Positions 34,796-45,710 of a stretch of 64,000 bases of DNA are shown here, piece by piece (position 1 is the stretch's first letter; the number at the start of each line of letters is the position of its first letter). This DNA comes from Stenopsyche tienmushanensis. Taxonomy: Eukaryota > Arthropoda > Insecta > Trichoptera > Stenopsychidae. The DNA lies in contig WACJ01000071.1 of assembly GCA_008973525.1 (NCBI GenBank), positions 682,001 through 746,000 on the forward strand, given 5' to 3'. Below the pieces are notes generated by a model that was not told where the DNA came from, made no database searches, and saw only the letters and a program-made list of their open reading frames with translations. The position numbers and the translations under genes were made by a program.

Positions 34796-37019
34796 GCTTC
34801 CACATTACACATAAAAGGGGTTGGATTATTAAAAATTACTGAGATTGGAAACGTATATAAGTTATATAGCTAAGAACGTCTGTGCTACGAAGGAGGTAAT
34901 CGATGTCGGAACAGATTTATTAGTTTTGTTATAGAGATAAGCCTTTTTGTATACAAGCGATTTATCTGTATCTTCCCCAATGAAAATATCAATATATAAA
35001 TCCGGGATTTTTATTCTCAGGTATACATCCAAAATATTTATTATATTGATTAGGTATATATTTATATGGCATATATTTGAAGTCGATTTATTGACTTCCT
35101 GATAGTCCAATTAAACATCTATTAAGCATTTTTATGACGATACGTATAGGCTTTGGTTGGATATATTTCGATTAAAATTCATATTCAAGTTTGGGGCTTT
35201 AAGCAAACTAATAATCCTTTAATATTGCGGCAAAATTCTAAATTAAACTTTAAACGATCGTGAAAATAGCCTTTCGCTGCCTATGTCTACTTTGGAAGCA
35301 ATTTTGTCCATCTTTTAATTAAAAACAACAACTATTCTAATGCAAATATCTCAATATGGTGATAGTCTGATAATGCGGAAGTTTTGATATTTTTGGCAAT
35401 TTATTTTAATTTGTACAGCCTACATTCGTTTCTGTCAAAGCAATCCTTAATAACATCACATTTACATATTTTAAGTTAGATCTATTCTTAAAATTATTTT
35501 CATTTTTAAACAGTATTGTCGGTAATATATTGAACCATTTAGATGTTGGGTCATATGCTTAAATTTGAGCTAATTGCATAATTTGTATTTTTAATTCAAA
35601 ATCGTTATCATGTATCTTATACGATATTGTAGGTTAATAATTTAATAGTTTGGGATTTTTTTAAATTATTTTTATCATGATAATTATGCCATAATTTTAT
35701 AATTTCTTTGATTTATATGATGAGAATATTCCACAGATACCGTGTAAATATAAATCGAATAAGAAGGATGTGGAGCTCATACAAAATCATAGGGTTGATG
35801 ACAGAAAATTGTGACAAAATTTTGCAATATTTTTGTCGTTTGCTTCTTATGTATTATATAATCTATAGGTCAACATTATTATCACCATGATAAAATGGAC
35901 TTAATGAATAGGACTAATTAATAATCTTGATTAATATTATATTATAAGGGATGCTATCTAATGTTGGGACTTTAAATTCAAGCTTCTTGAATCATTTGAT
36001 GATGCATGAAATAAATAATCTAATTGTAATCTTATGAATTTCTTCATCTTTTGGAAGAGTAATATTATTTAGATATCTAAGCGTCGATTTATTTGATCAA
36101 ATTATTGGGTTAAGATTTAATATTCAATTCAATTTATAAGTATATTTAGAAATATATATTGGTTGAAGATTTTTTGGGCAGACTGTATTGTTTATGAATT
36201 TATGATTTTCAATTTATCATAACCCACAGGGCTAATTGTCGATTCTCCCAGGCGGTCTGTTGTGTCTTTAGCTAAATAATGAGTCCTATTAAAAAAGCGC
36301 CGGAAGCCCAACAGAAGGAAATGGATGACAATCACTTTGGGACGCCTCCGGCTGAAGTACGAAAAAACTTACAAATTTTCATTAGGCTAAGAGTTTTTCC
36401 CGCTCCGCCTTGCGTTCCTCTAAATTATGAATTTTCTGAGCGCCAAATCTCTAGATATCCATGCAGTGCTCCTTCTCTTTATTTCGGGAACGAGAGAAAT
36501 GCGTGGAATAGTGGAATAATGGTCGTTTTATCCACGCCTCGTGTTTCCAAAGTGTCTGCGCGAGCGAAAAGGTGGAGAATTAATTAAAAAAAGCGTAATT
36601 TTCAGAGGATAATTGAGGAGCTTCGCACAAATGCGAAAAACAAAGCCGGGACCAATTTATATTTATGACATAGCGCGTTTTTAATTTACCCGCGAAATAT
36701 GTGGTCGATTTAATGCGCGGGCGTTCGCCCCCGTGCATTTGTGTTGTGGTAAAAGTGGTAATATTGCAAGCGAGGCTCGAATTACCATATCAAAGGCTAC
36801 GATGTTGAAAAGATTTATGCTTACCATGTACATTGATATCGGTGACAAATAGTACCAACAAGAAAACAACCTAGACATTATTATCGTACTTGATATGCCA
36901 AGCTCGCAAGGGAGTAAATTAGGGTTGTGATTTGCATTGCGTCTTTTTATTTTTAACGCGTTCCTTGTATATCAAAATAAAATCAGGTAAAAATGATCCA
37001 CGATAGGATTCATACACAC
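34796..37019. other. Non-coding stretch
   Basis: A+T-rich to about 36200. The segment at about 36230-36730 is G+C-richer with a 102-codon plus-strand frame of no recognisable family. Confidence 0.4.
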
Positions 37020-37500
37020 TCAGTAAGGAAGATGCGGTAACACTACCCAGTTTCATTCCCATATATCATCCAGTGTCAATTTTGCTTAATGAGGGTGCGC
37101 ATTATCATGAAGCAGTATCGCCTATTTTCTGTTGAATAAATACAGATGTTTCTCTTTAAATTTTAGATGCAAAACTTCTAATTGTAAACAATAGACTTGC
37201 GTAGTTATAGTTCTCCTGGTTTAATAAATTCATAATTAAATATTCATCGCATATCTCATCAATATGCATAAAATAACCTTTTTACTGTCATTTCGGGCTT
37301 AGGCGCTGGAATTAGTGACTATTTTAGAGAAAGCCATTGATTTTTTTCGTTTTGTATAAATTACCAATTTCTCATCGTCAGTTACAATATGATTCAAAAA
37401 TGAACTACTTCCTTGTCTTGTTAACAAGCTGTATCACGTATTTTGTTACTTCCTTTTGTCAATCTAACTCGATTAAGGATTTTAATGCATCGTTATTAAA
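37020..37500 (-). pseudogene. mariner-type transposase remnant C
   Basis: In order on the minus strand: DDALKSLIELD (first helix-turn-helix), SFLNHIVTDDEK (the GDEKW region, first catalytic aspartate), KRKKSMAF, KKVILCIY (the KKVLLCIWWD block), FIKPGENYNYASLL, AILLHDNAHPH (second aspartate) and AKLTLDDIWE-NWVVLPHLPY. It then decays before SPDLAP, so the third aspartate is missing. Several stops and frameshifts are present. It is close to remnant B in the HDNA...NWEVLPH stretch, and the two are probably copies of one family. Confidence 0.8.
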
Positions 37501-38169
37501 ATTCTGGGGTCGATTCCATTTTATGGATACAATGACGGAAACATCCATTCAAAATACGTGAATACTTTTCGATGCCCCTAATATTTAGAACGCGTTCCAT
37601 GATAAAAATCAGCCAAAATTATAGATGAAAGATTCAATCATACTGGTGATACTTTATCCGTGAAAAATCCGTGCAAAAAAATATCGGGAGTTTTGAATAA
37701 AATTCTATAGAATTTTTTTCGAATAAAGAAAATACATATATACCCCAGTAACAAGCTGTAAAACACCCACAGTTGCTCTTTTACATTTTAAAATTATCTT
37801 TAATGTATAATAAGCGCTCAATTATCGAGTCTGTTATTCTTGGAAGAATACTCTGCAATAGAGGGAAGATAAAAAAATTGCTCCTCACATGTTATTGAAA
37901 ATTAATGAATGCTTGTGTAACAGGCTTTTTTTAATCAAATTCTCACGTAATAACTGATTTTATTATCAAATAAAACATTCTGAATATCCAAAGAAATTAA
38001 AATGGAATCAATTATTATATTAAATATGTATATTTTTCTGGACTCTGTTTTAAATTAATTTTTCAAGAAAAAAATTATTACTTAGTATATTCTTCAATAA
38101 AGCTTATTTTAAATTCAGAATTAGAATTCTTTATCAAGGTCATGGATAACTTGAAGGTTTGTTTGGTCT
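37501..38169. other. Non-coding A+T-rich stretch
   Basis: Nothing recognised beyond the eroded 5' part of mariner remnant C. Confidence 0.4.
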
Positions 38170-38420
38170 GTTCTTCAACTAGCAGGCTGGGGTGCATGTT
38201 AAATCTCTTCTGATAGCTAATACTGTAACACTATATTACCTGTTTTACTATGTCCATGTTTCATATTATTTATCAAGAAGCATTGGCTATCGTACATAAC
38301 ACTTTGGATTGGATGCACTGAAGTGTGTCAATATTGGTAGTCGATACAATATCCCAAGTAGACTCGTATTCTGTATATTGAAATTTGTTTTAAGATGGTT
38401 TTGTATAGCAGTATTACACA
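38170..38420 (-). pseudogene. jockey-type LINE remnant, copy 2, C-terminal part
   Basis: The minus strand reads LLYKTILKQISIYRIRV, like LLYKTILKPIWTYGIQLW. Then VHPIQSVMYDSQCFLINN matches the LQRFQSKxLRxIxNAPWYVSN block after the reverse-transcriptase domain. Nucleotide similarity to copy 1 is visible at AATTTGTTTTA(G/A)GATGG (about 26758 and 38384). Confidence 0.6.
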
Positions 38421-38448
38421 GTTGCTATATTTAGAAGTGGTAGGCTAT

Positions 38449-38646
38449 CAGGGCCGTAACAAGGAGGTGGCAAAGCAAGCGCCCGCCACGGGCACAAAAC
38501 GTAAAATACAGACCCAGTCGAGAGTTGCACATGGTTTTTATTAAAAAAGCGACAATAAAATAAGATCGACCACTGCGCTGATCGTCTTGACAGCTCGTAC
38601 AGCCTCGTTTAAACTCTGCCACCCAAAATCTTACTGTTGTAAACAA
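38449..38646 (-). mobile_element. hAT-like end joined to mariner transposase fragment
   Basis: From 38449 the plus strand reads CAGGGCCGTAACAAGGAGG, a hAT-like terminus. On the minus strand, 38646-38566 encodes TTVRFWVAEFKRGCTSCQDD then QRSGRS, the second helix-turn-helix and linker of mariner transposases (FKRGRTSxxDDxRSGRP). Past RSGRS the similarity stops abruptly. These pieces lie between two parts of a LINE and so inserted into it. Confidence 0.55.
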
Positions 38647-38907
38647 AGTTTATTAGACTTGGTTAACTTATAGCATTTACGTTGAGGTTGACCTGAGGAC
38701 AGATTAACTTTCGTTTGTCATCATATACTACTTCTTGAGCCATGTTTATACGTTATTCCAATCATGAAATCAAGCTAAAGATTATGTCTTTAGTTAAAGT
38801 TGTTAGTTGTTGTACTTTCTGTTATCGGTAGGTTGGTTATCTGTATGCTACAGAGAATTTGTATGTAATATAGTAGGATGGCTTTGACTTGGTACATTAT
38901 ATAAAAT

Positions 38908-38980
38908 TGCCACCTTCCTGATTTTAAAGAGTAAGCTAGAATGCCATACTTTAACAAAAGCTTTTGTGATATTCAAAAAG
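38908..38980 (-). pseudogene. jockey-type LINE remnant, copy 2, N-terminal part
   Basis: FLNITKAFVKVWHSSLLFKI then RKVAIL matches FLDxxKAFDKVWHxGLLxKL of jockey reverse transcriptases. The catalytic aspartate of this motif, AFD, reads V here. It is homologous in sequence and orientation to the start of copy 1 (27136). The 38170-38420 segment is its downstream continuation. Confidence 0.65.
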
Positions 38981-41152
38981 CAAACTATTTTGTGCGTTCT
39001 GCTTATTACTATACTCTATGGCGCCAATTATTTTAAATATTAAAATCCAATTGATTACGAGTTATTTATTCAGATTACTCGATAATAAACCGTAATTTAT
39101 TCACCATTAGCATTTAGAGGACATTTGAAACTATCAAAATCTGTATGATTTGACATTGTGTATTTTTTTCGGGATTAGGATTGAGAATAACTTTGGCTAC
39201 TTTCCATTATAGGGAAAATAAGCCCATTCCAAGAACTGTTTAAATATCTTCTAAGGACTTAAATCTTCATCAAACAGCTTTTCTTGTATTAGATCATATC
39301 TGTATACTTTTTCATTCATATTTGCTATAGTAGTTTTGATTATGATTGTACAAACTGTAATTGATTGATACATCTAGATGCATTTAAATTTCGCTTTTTA
39401 TCAATGTTATATGCACATTTTCATACAAAAAAATCAAATTTATTCAGGAATAAGAGTGCAATTAGTACATTTATCAAAGGCTTAAATGTGATAATTTACC
39501 TTGGTGAAGAACAGGTTGAAAAAACAATAAAATGTACTTAACAAATTTAACTGATTAACATAGATTGTAGCACTGACACGCAGAGACGTAGTATTAAGAC
39601 GGTCCTTTGAATATGGATGGGAAAATTTCCCTTTAATTTCCTTTTCCTCCTTTAATATGTAAATTTACTTGTATTGCCAAAACGTGACAGGGTAGATTGA
39701 AATTCCGCTTCCTTTTCAATCCGAACGTTGCTTTGATTTTGTATTTTTTATTCGCACTCCGAATAATTTCGCTATCGATGCCAACATACTGCAATATATA
39801 TCGCAATTGGGGATGAAATAAATCGCGTTGATTATGTGCAAAATTTTGAAGGTTCTTGTCGGAATTCTTTTCGGTTTCACTGAGTTTACCCTACGCAAAT
39901 TTAAGAATAGGGATGAAGCATCTCCGTATAATACAGGGAGTAAACGAGTGATGGCACGGACTTTTTGATGGGGTGGTGGAGTAGAAAAAACGAAATAAAA
40001 ATTGGGAAATTGGATGAATGAAAGTTGAAGAAATAAGATACAGATCCCGGAGGACTTAGCGAGCCACATGGAAGATCTCCTAAAGGAAAATATCCGGGTG
40101 AGACTGACGCAAACTGGAATGTATGGTTGAACATGTTTTTTTCTACGATGTTTTATTTATGAGCCTCTTGAAAAACACCATTTAAATGAGGAATATTTTT
40201 ATTATAATAAAATTATTTATAACTGTATATTTATGCAAATGTTAATGTTTTATAAGTCAAAGGTCATCCTACGAACGAATGGGATTTTTGTAATGGAATG
40301 CCCTTTTAACATCAATTGTTCTTCAAATATATACTGTAAAAAAATATAAAGCATTTATATTATGTCTTTAAATATCATAGTTGTTAAGAAACAAGGTGTT
40401 GAAGCTTTCAACGTATGAAATATAGATATTATATATAGACATATTTAGATATTATATTAAAATATGACTCAAATATTTTTGTCATTTTGTGGATATTTAA
40501 AAAAACGATATGTTTAATTTTTGTTGTATTCCCAGAATGATTGATCTTGAAATATATTGCTGAATATTTTTATATGCGAATATAATTTAATGCATGTACA
40601 ATACAATGTTGCTTTAGCGAAAATGTCAAAGCACACTGTTGACGATGCAAATACCGAACGACACTCCGAAATGGGGTGACAAAAGTAGACAACACCACCC
40701 CTAGGCGATGGAAGTAAAAACTTTGAATGGCACTGTACATTAGATGTTTGTCAGTACGTCTGTATTCGCACAGACACGCGAAGCCCTACGAATGTAGCCT
40801 GCAAAGTCAGGCTTCGTATTGATTATCAGGCCGAACACTTGCCATAGATTCCGTCTACTTGAATACTCCTTTTAAACGAAACAGGGACATTCAATCTATT
40901 ATCGCGACCCACGCTAATTACCCTATAAAGTATCGATAAGCTCAAGTATCCGGGTGGTGGGTGATTCTAATAAAAGGGACGCTGGCAAACAAACCTAAAT
41001 TATTTACGCTCTTTCAAATTAAATTCACGCCAATGGAAACAATAATTTCAACATCGATTGGATAATAACAATGACTGATTGAGATTTACTTAAAATCTGT
41101 CTTCAGAGATGTTATGGGTACGTGTACTAAAATAACTTGTACTTAATAAATA
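38981..41152. other. Non-coding stretch
   Basis: No gene recognised. A higher-complexity block lies at about 39690-40130, with two overlapping minus-strand frames of 117 and 77 codons and no domain. Another lies at about 40620-41000, containing a local hairpin (AGCCTG/CAGGCT with outer CGAAGCC/GGCTTCG) near 40780-40820. Confidence 0.4.
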
Positions 41153-41675
41153 CAGGATGCGGCAGAGAAACTTCCTTATTTTAAAAATGAATAACACAAA
41201 CAATATTAAATATATAAACTTAATTATTTATTCATGTTACAGAAAAACATATAAAGTTTTTATATATATATATTAAAAGTTATAAAATTAAAGTAGCTTA
41301 AGTTCTGGTTAATGCATTGAGATAGTCGAGTTTTAAAACTTCTCTCCAGTCTTCCAAGCATATTTTTTAGTTAAGTCAGGATCCTTGGACAGTTGGTGTA
41401 ATCTAGGGAATTAAGATGTCAAACAAGATGTCACCCATAAAAAAATCGGATGCGATATTAAAGTAATTCCTGAATGCACGTTGTCTTGCCTGGAAAGTAC
41501 GCCTCTATGGCGTAATGCGCGTTCCTTCCTTATACATTATATGATCGTTATTAAATCAAAATAACAAAATATGTTAGGTTTTGTTCTTTCATATGAGTTC
41601 CACTTCACTTTTTTTGAAATCATTATCGCTTCAGGATGCATGTTTTAAATAAGAAAGTTCCCCTGCTGCACTCTG
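41153..41675 (-). mobile_element. MITE family M1 copy 2, with transposase relic
   Basis: TA flanks both sides (41151-41152 and 41676-41677). The ends CAGGATGCGGCAGAGAAACT and, read inward, CAGAGTGCAGCAGGGGAACT are inverted repeats matching the 26383-26483 MITE. At about 41510-41455 on the minus strand a frame reads YAIEAYFPGKTTCIQELL. This resembles an N-terminal helix-turn-helix stretch seen in some insect mariner-like proteins (AIEAYFR...). The 101-bp copy is then a derivative of this 523-bp element. Confidence 0.7.
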
Positions 41676-41677
41676 TA

Positions 41678-43812
41678 TGTAACACATAAATTGGAAAGTG
41701 CCTATATATTTTTTACAAGACGTTGAAGGTTGATTTAGCAAATTTGTTTTGAAGGATTGTAGTTGTGTAAATAACAGATTTAAAATACAAATTTAAATAC
41801 TAACTCCATAATATTTTTACTATAAGCCTTTTTAATATCAATCATGTCTCAATCAAATATATAATCTGCGTAAGTCAATTTTTTTTTGTAAAATGTTATG
41901 GAAATGGAGTAAATTGTTCTTTTGTATATTATATTATAATTGCGTTATTAGCTTATTGTTATAAATATAATATGTTCAAATTTAGAATATTTTTTGATCG
42001 ATTTCATTATATTTTTCGCGGACTATCAATATAATTATTACATAAAATGTCTTCAATTACTGTAGAAAATTTCACTTATTTTAAATGGTTATGATCTCCT
42101 TAATAGGGTATTTTCGTGAATGGAATATTTAATGTAAATGAGATATTTGGATAGGTGAACTAAGTGAATTAAGTGTTGATATAGTAGGATATTTCCTGGA
42201 CTATTATTATAAGGGCTTGGGTGCAAATTCAGATTGTTATAAAAAAACAATATTTTATATAAATCTTTTCTTAAATAATAATGTTTAATAAAAAAATAGT
42301 GTTGATCATATTATTTTAGACGATCAATCAATTATTAATTAATGAAGTAAAATTCTGAATATTTTTTAGAAGCACAGGCTGAAATTAAAGCTCGAGCTTT
42401 AACATTGAGAGTAAAAAGTTTTAAAATTGCAAAAGGCTGTATATTATATCTATATTATACTTATTACCTAATTTTTATAAAATTGGAATAAACTATTATG
42501 AGTAAGATGTATTCAGATCTTTGTTGAAACTTTGATGAAAAATGACTTTGGCAAAATGTTTTATTATAGTTTTGACGGACTGAGATTAATGTACATTATG
42601 AAAACATAAGACAATATTGCGCCTGGAATATGTATGAAGCAATTTATGAAAATGGACGATCCAAATTGTGAGTTTCTCGCAGCGGCTATGTATTAATAAC
42701 GGTATACGGAATACAAATGTAGGTTCACATTTATGTAAATTCAATTTCCTTATCGATTCAAGCGAAAACGTTCGTTCAATGCGTTGAAAAGCCCTCCAAA
42801 TAATGTATCCAGAGGTAGCTATCATTATGCGAACCACTGTTGGCGAGCCCTGCTGCCTCAGTACGCCAACCGGAAAATTTCCGATTCTCGAGGAAAATTG
42901 ATTTTCTTATCTGGTTATGGTAAAGCGTCTTTCGATTTGTATCACGCTGCCGAGTGGCTTTCATCGGTTGGCGTACAAATCAACATTGTTGCCTCTGTCA
43001 CACCAAATGTTACACCATTAGGGCTGATTATTCACCACTCAATTTGAATCATGTTCCTTATGATGAGAATTTAAACAACTATAAATGATATCCATATACT
43101 AAAAATTTGTATTGTCTCAGTCTGTGAAATATCAATATTAATATGAAATCAACCAAAATAATTCTTAATTAAATCTCAAATTGGTGTTCTGAATGAAATG
43201 CCATTTGATCCAATAGATAATATAAATAAAATACATAAAACATGTGGTCAAAAAATCATCGAAGAAATATGGCCCAAAGATTTCATCTGCCCAAAATGCA
43301 TAAAAAACAAATTTTTTGGGTATAGATATCATGTCTGAATAAGACAAGTATTTTCATTATCTCAGATATGACTCCATATTATTCATCCATTGTAAAATGA
43401 CCGTCATCAATGAACAAAACTTGTGTGAAAACAATATATTCTTCGTTCTTTCGCTTGAATAATGCAAATGTATTGTTGTAATATATACTCGCCCATGGTT
43501 AAAATTGTACAACCTTCTATTAAAACAAAATTGCTTATATCATTTGATAAGATGTCATGTGTAAACATTATATAGTGCGAATATCTAGGCGTTACACTTG
43601 GATGACGCTGTACGTTTTATAAACTATAATGATGTTTTTGTCTTTAAGAATAGATTGGACTTATTAGCGGCGATATACATTTTGATTTTGTGGTGCAAAT
43701 TTTTTAGTATCAATTTTCGAAGAAGATGATAAAGCAACTTTGATAATATTGTAAAGTAATTTAAAATATGTTTTGAAGTCTAATAATACGATTATGTCTA
43801 AATATGGATATA
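41678..43812. other. Non-coding stretch
   Basis: Very A+T-rich to about 42580. A G+C-richer block follows at about 42640-43050, with open frames on both strands and a perfect 12-bp inverted pair, GTACGCCAACCG at 42861-42872 and CGGTTGGCGTAC at 42965-42976. No gene recognised. Confidence 0.4.
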
Positions 43813-44719
43813 TTAAGGTGTCCCATAAGTTTCTTTCGTTTTCATATTAAGAAAAAAATTAACAATAATTTGTATTACATCAAAATTTATTGAATAATAT
43901 ATGATCCATTCTGTTCTATTACCTTTATCCATCTCTCCGGAAGCCTCATAATGCCTTTTTGCCAAAATTTCCCAGGTTTTTTGGCAAAATATTGATCAAG
44001 GTACATTTTTATATCATTTTTTTGAATTAAAATTTTTACCACGTGAAGAATTTTTCAATGAAAGAAATAAATAATAATCTGAAGGGAAAACATCCCAGTG
44101 AAAACATCCCAGTCAAATGATAATAATTTATTTCTGATGAGCAAAGACATATGAGGCTTGGCGTTATCGTGATGAAAATCAAGGCCTCGTCTGTTCGCTA
44201 ATTCTGGCCGTTTTCTGGCAATTGCATCCTTTAGATTGTCATGTTGGAAACAATATTTTGTTGAATTGATCGTTTCGCTTTGCTGAAGTAGCTCATAATA
44301 AACTACTCCCTTCCAGATGCACCAAATGCATAGCAAAACTTTTTTTTGGATGTAGGCCAGGTATAAAGCTTCTGTACCCTTGATCCGAGACCGTTTACGT
44401 TGGATATTCTCATAGTATCCAACATTCATCTCCATTGACAAAAATATTCAAAAGGTTGGCTATTATGTCGTTGGAGAAGAAGATCGCATGTTGAAATACG
44501 CTGAAGTTTATTTGAGTCAGTCAGTTCACGAGGAAGCCACACATCTGAACGATTGATGTAGCCCAATTTTGTCAGATGATTATGGACGTATGTTCGTGGA
44601 ATTTCTAACTTGTTAGCTATTTCGCGAGCAGTATATTGTGGATTTTCTTCAACCATGGCTATGATTAGATCTGTGTTCATTTGCGAAAGACACTTATGGG
44701 ACAACCTAATAAATTCCAC
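43813..44719 (-). mobile_element. mariner element, irritans-like, defective
   Basis: The coding remnant runs from 44719 to a stop at 43887. Beyond it, TTAAGGTGTCCCATAAGTTT (43813 on) preceded by TA looks like the 3' terminal repeat. No matching repeat was found above 44719, so the 5' end is lost or strongly diverged. It is the best-preserved transposase in the window. Confidence 0.75.
43887..44719 (-). pseudogene. mariner transposase, frameshifted and stop-interrupted
   Basis: Segment 1 (44719-44426, 97 codons) holds the helix-turn-helix domains: NPQYTAREIANKLEIPRTYV then LTKLGYINRSDVWLPRELT. It ends where the first-aspartate region should start. Segment 2 (44441-44055) in a new frame has KVLLCIWCIWKGVVYYELLQ, RKRPELANRRG and FHHDNAKPHMSLL with the second aspartate. 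A 14-nt near-duplication, AAAACATCCCAGT, then replaces the PPYSPDLAP stretch, so the third aspartate is missing. After a stop the same frame continues with DIKMYLDQYF, FWQKGIMRLPERW and VIEQNGSYI to the natural end. Confidence 0.8.
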
Positions 44720-45639
44720 TCTGACAACTGATTTTTTTAGTATTCCAACTTTATAATGTTTTTCATGAAAGATAAAAAACTGCTATTAAAGTTCAATTTA
44801 AAATACTTCAAGTGGAATTATTGTGCAGTGATAATTTAATGATTTATATACAGAGATAAGAAAAATACCTTAAAAAAAATGCTTTAATGCAATAAAAATG
44901 CATGAAAAATTGATTTATGATATATATTTTTTTGAATGAAAATAGTCTCAACTACATCTGAATTATTTAGAAATAATGTAAAATTACATCAAATCGTATT
45001 GTATTGAAAATTTAATTTAAAAAATTGACCACAATTCGATTTATAACATTAATCAAAGTATAAAGGCTCCATATTTTGAATAGAAAGGTATTGAATAGTC
45101 TGGGTATTCAATTAATCCTAAGCCCTTCTCTCGACTGGTTCGATTCTTTGTTTGTTGATAGCCAAAGACGATTGTTGAAATTCTAGGGATTCCAGCAAAG
45201 AGCATTAAAATTGTTTGTTGTTATTATTTTTGTGTTAGCATTAATTGAGTATTGATATGTATGGGTAAAATTTTTCATTTATTCGGTCAAGCATTTCGTT
45301 AGGTTCGACGGTAATGAATATTATTTTCGGACAAATTGTAAGCTCCGATATCCAATAACTGAATCCTTACAAATGGCGTGAGCTTTGGTACACGGAACTT
45401 AGGCTTGTAGCATAATGGGTTGGTCCTTTGTTAATCTAAATTAGTCCTGCAAAACTGTTTGAAGGATTAAACGCAATGGTGTTGGGAGACAGACGAGGGT
45501 TGAATAGAGATTACCGAGGGCAGATAATTCCTATCAAAGAGAAATGCCTTTCTTTGTTCCCCGTGAATAATCATTGCCAATTGAAGAAACTGTTTCTCAG
45601 TGTCATTTGGGTTGAAGAGGACCGAGCATTGTTTAATTA
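44720..45639. other. Non-coding stretch
   Basis: A+T-rich to about 45060, then more balanced. Nothing recognised. GGTTCGATTC at about 45138 resembles a pol III B-box, but no tRNA fold was found. Confidence 0.4.
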
Positions 45640-45710
45640 ATTTTGTATTTTTTGTTTGTTACAGATTCGAGGTAAGACGAGTTGTTTTACTATTGCTGAG
45701 CATGTAAGTT
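45640..45710 (+). other. Candidate small exon (39 nt)
   Basis: A pyrimidine-rich TTTTTTGTTTGTTACAG ends at 45664. A consensus donor, CAT|GTAAGT, starts at 45704, bounding 39 nt. Two of the three frames are open, one reading IRGKTSCFTIAEH and another FEVRRVVLLLLS. An earlier donor, GAG|GTAAGA, at 45671/45672 would give a 7-nt microexon. The acceptor sequence closely resembles that at 30971, on the same strand. The signals are good, but there is no proof of splicing or of a host gene. Confidence 0.3.

Noticed and set aside
39716..40134. 117- and 77-codon minus-strand frames
   Set aside because: They overlap each other in different frames and have no recognisable domain.
45125..45145. GGTTCGATTC, B-box-like
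   Set aside because: No A-box or tRNA fold at the required distance.
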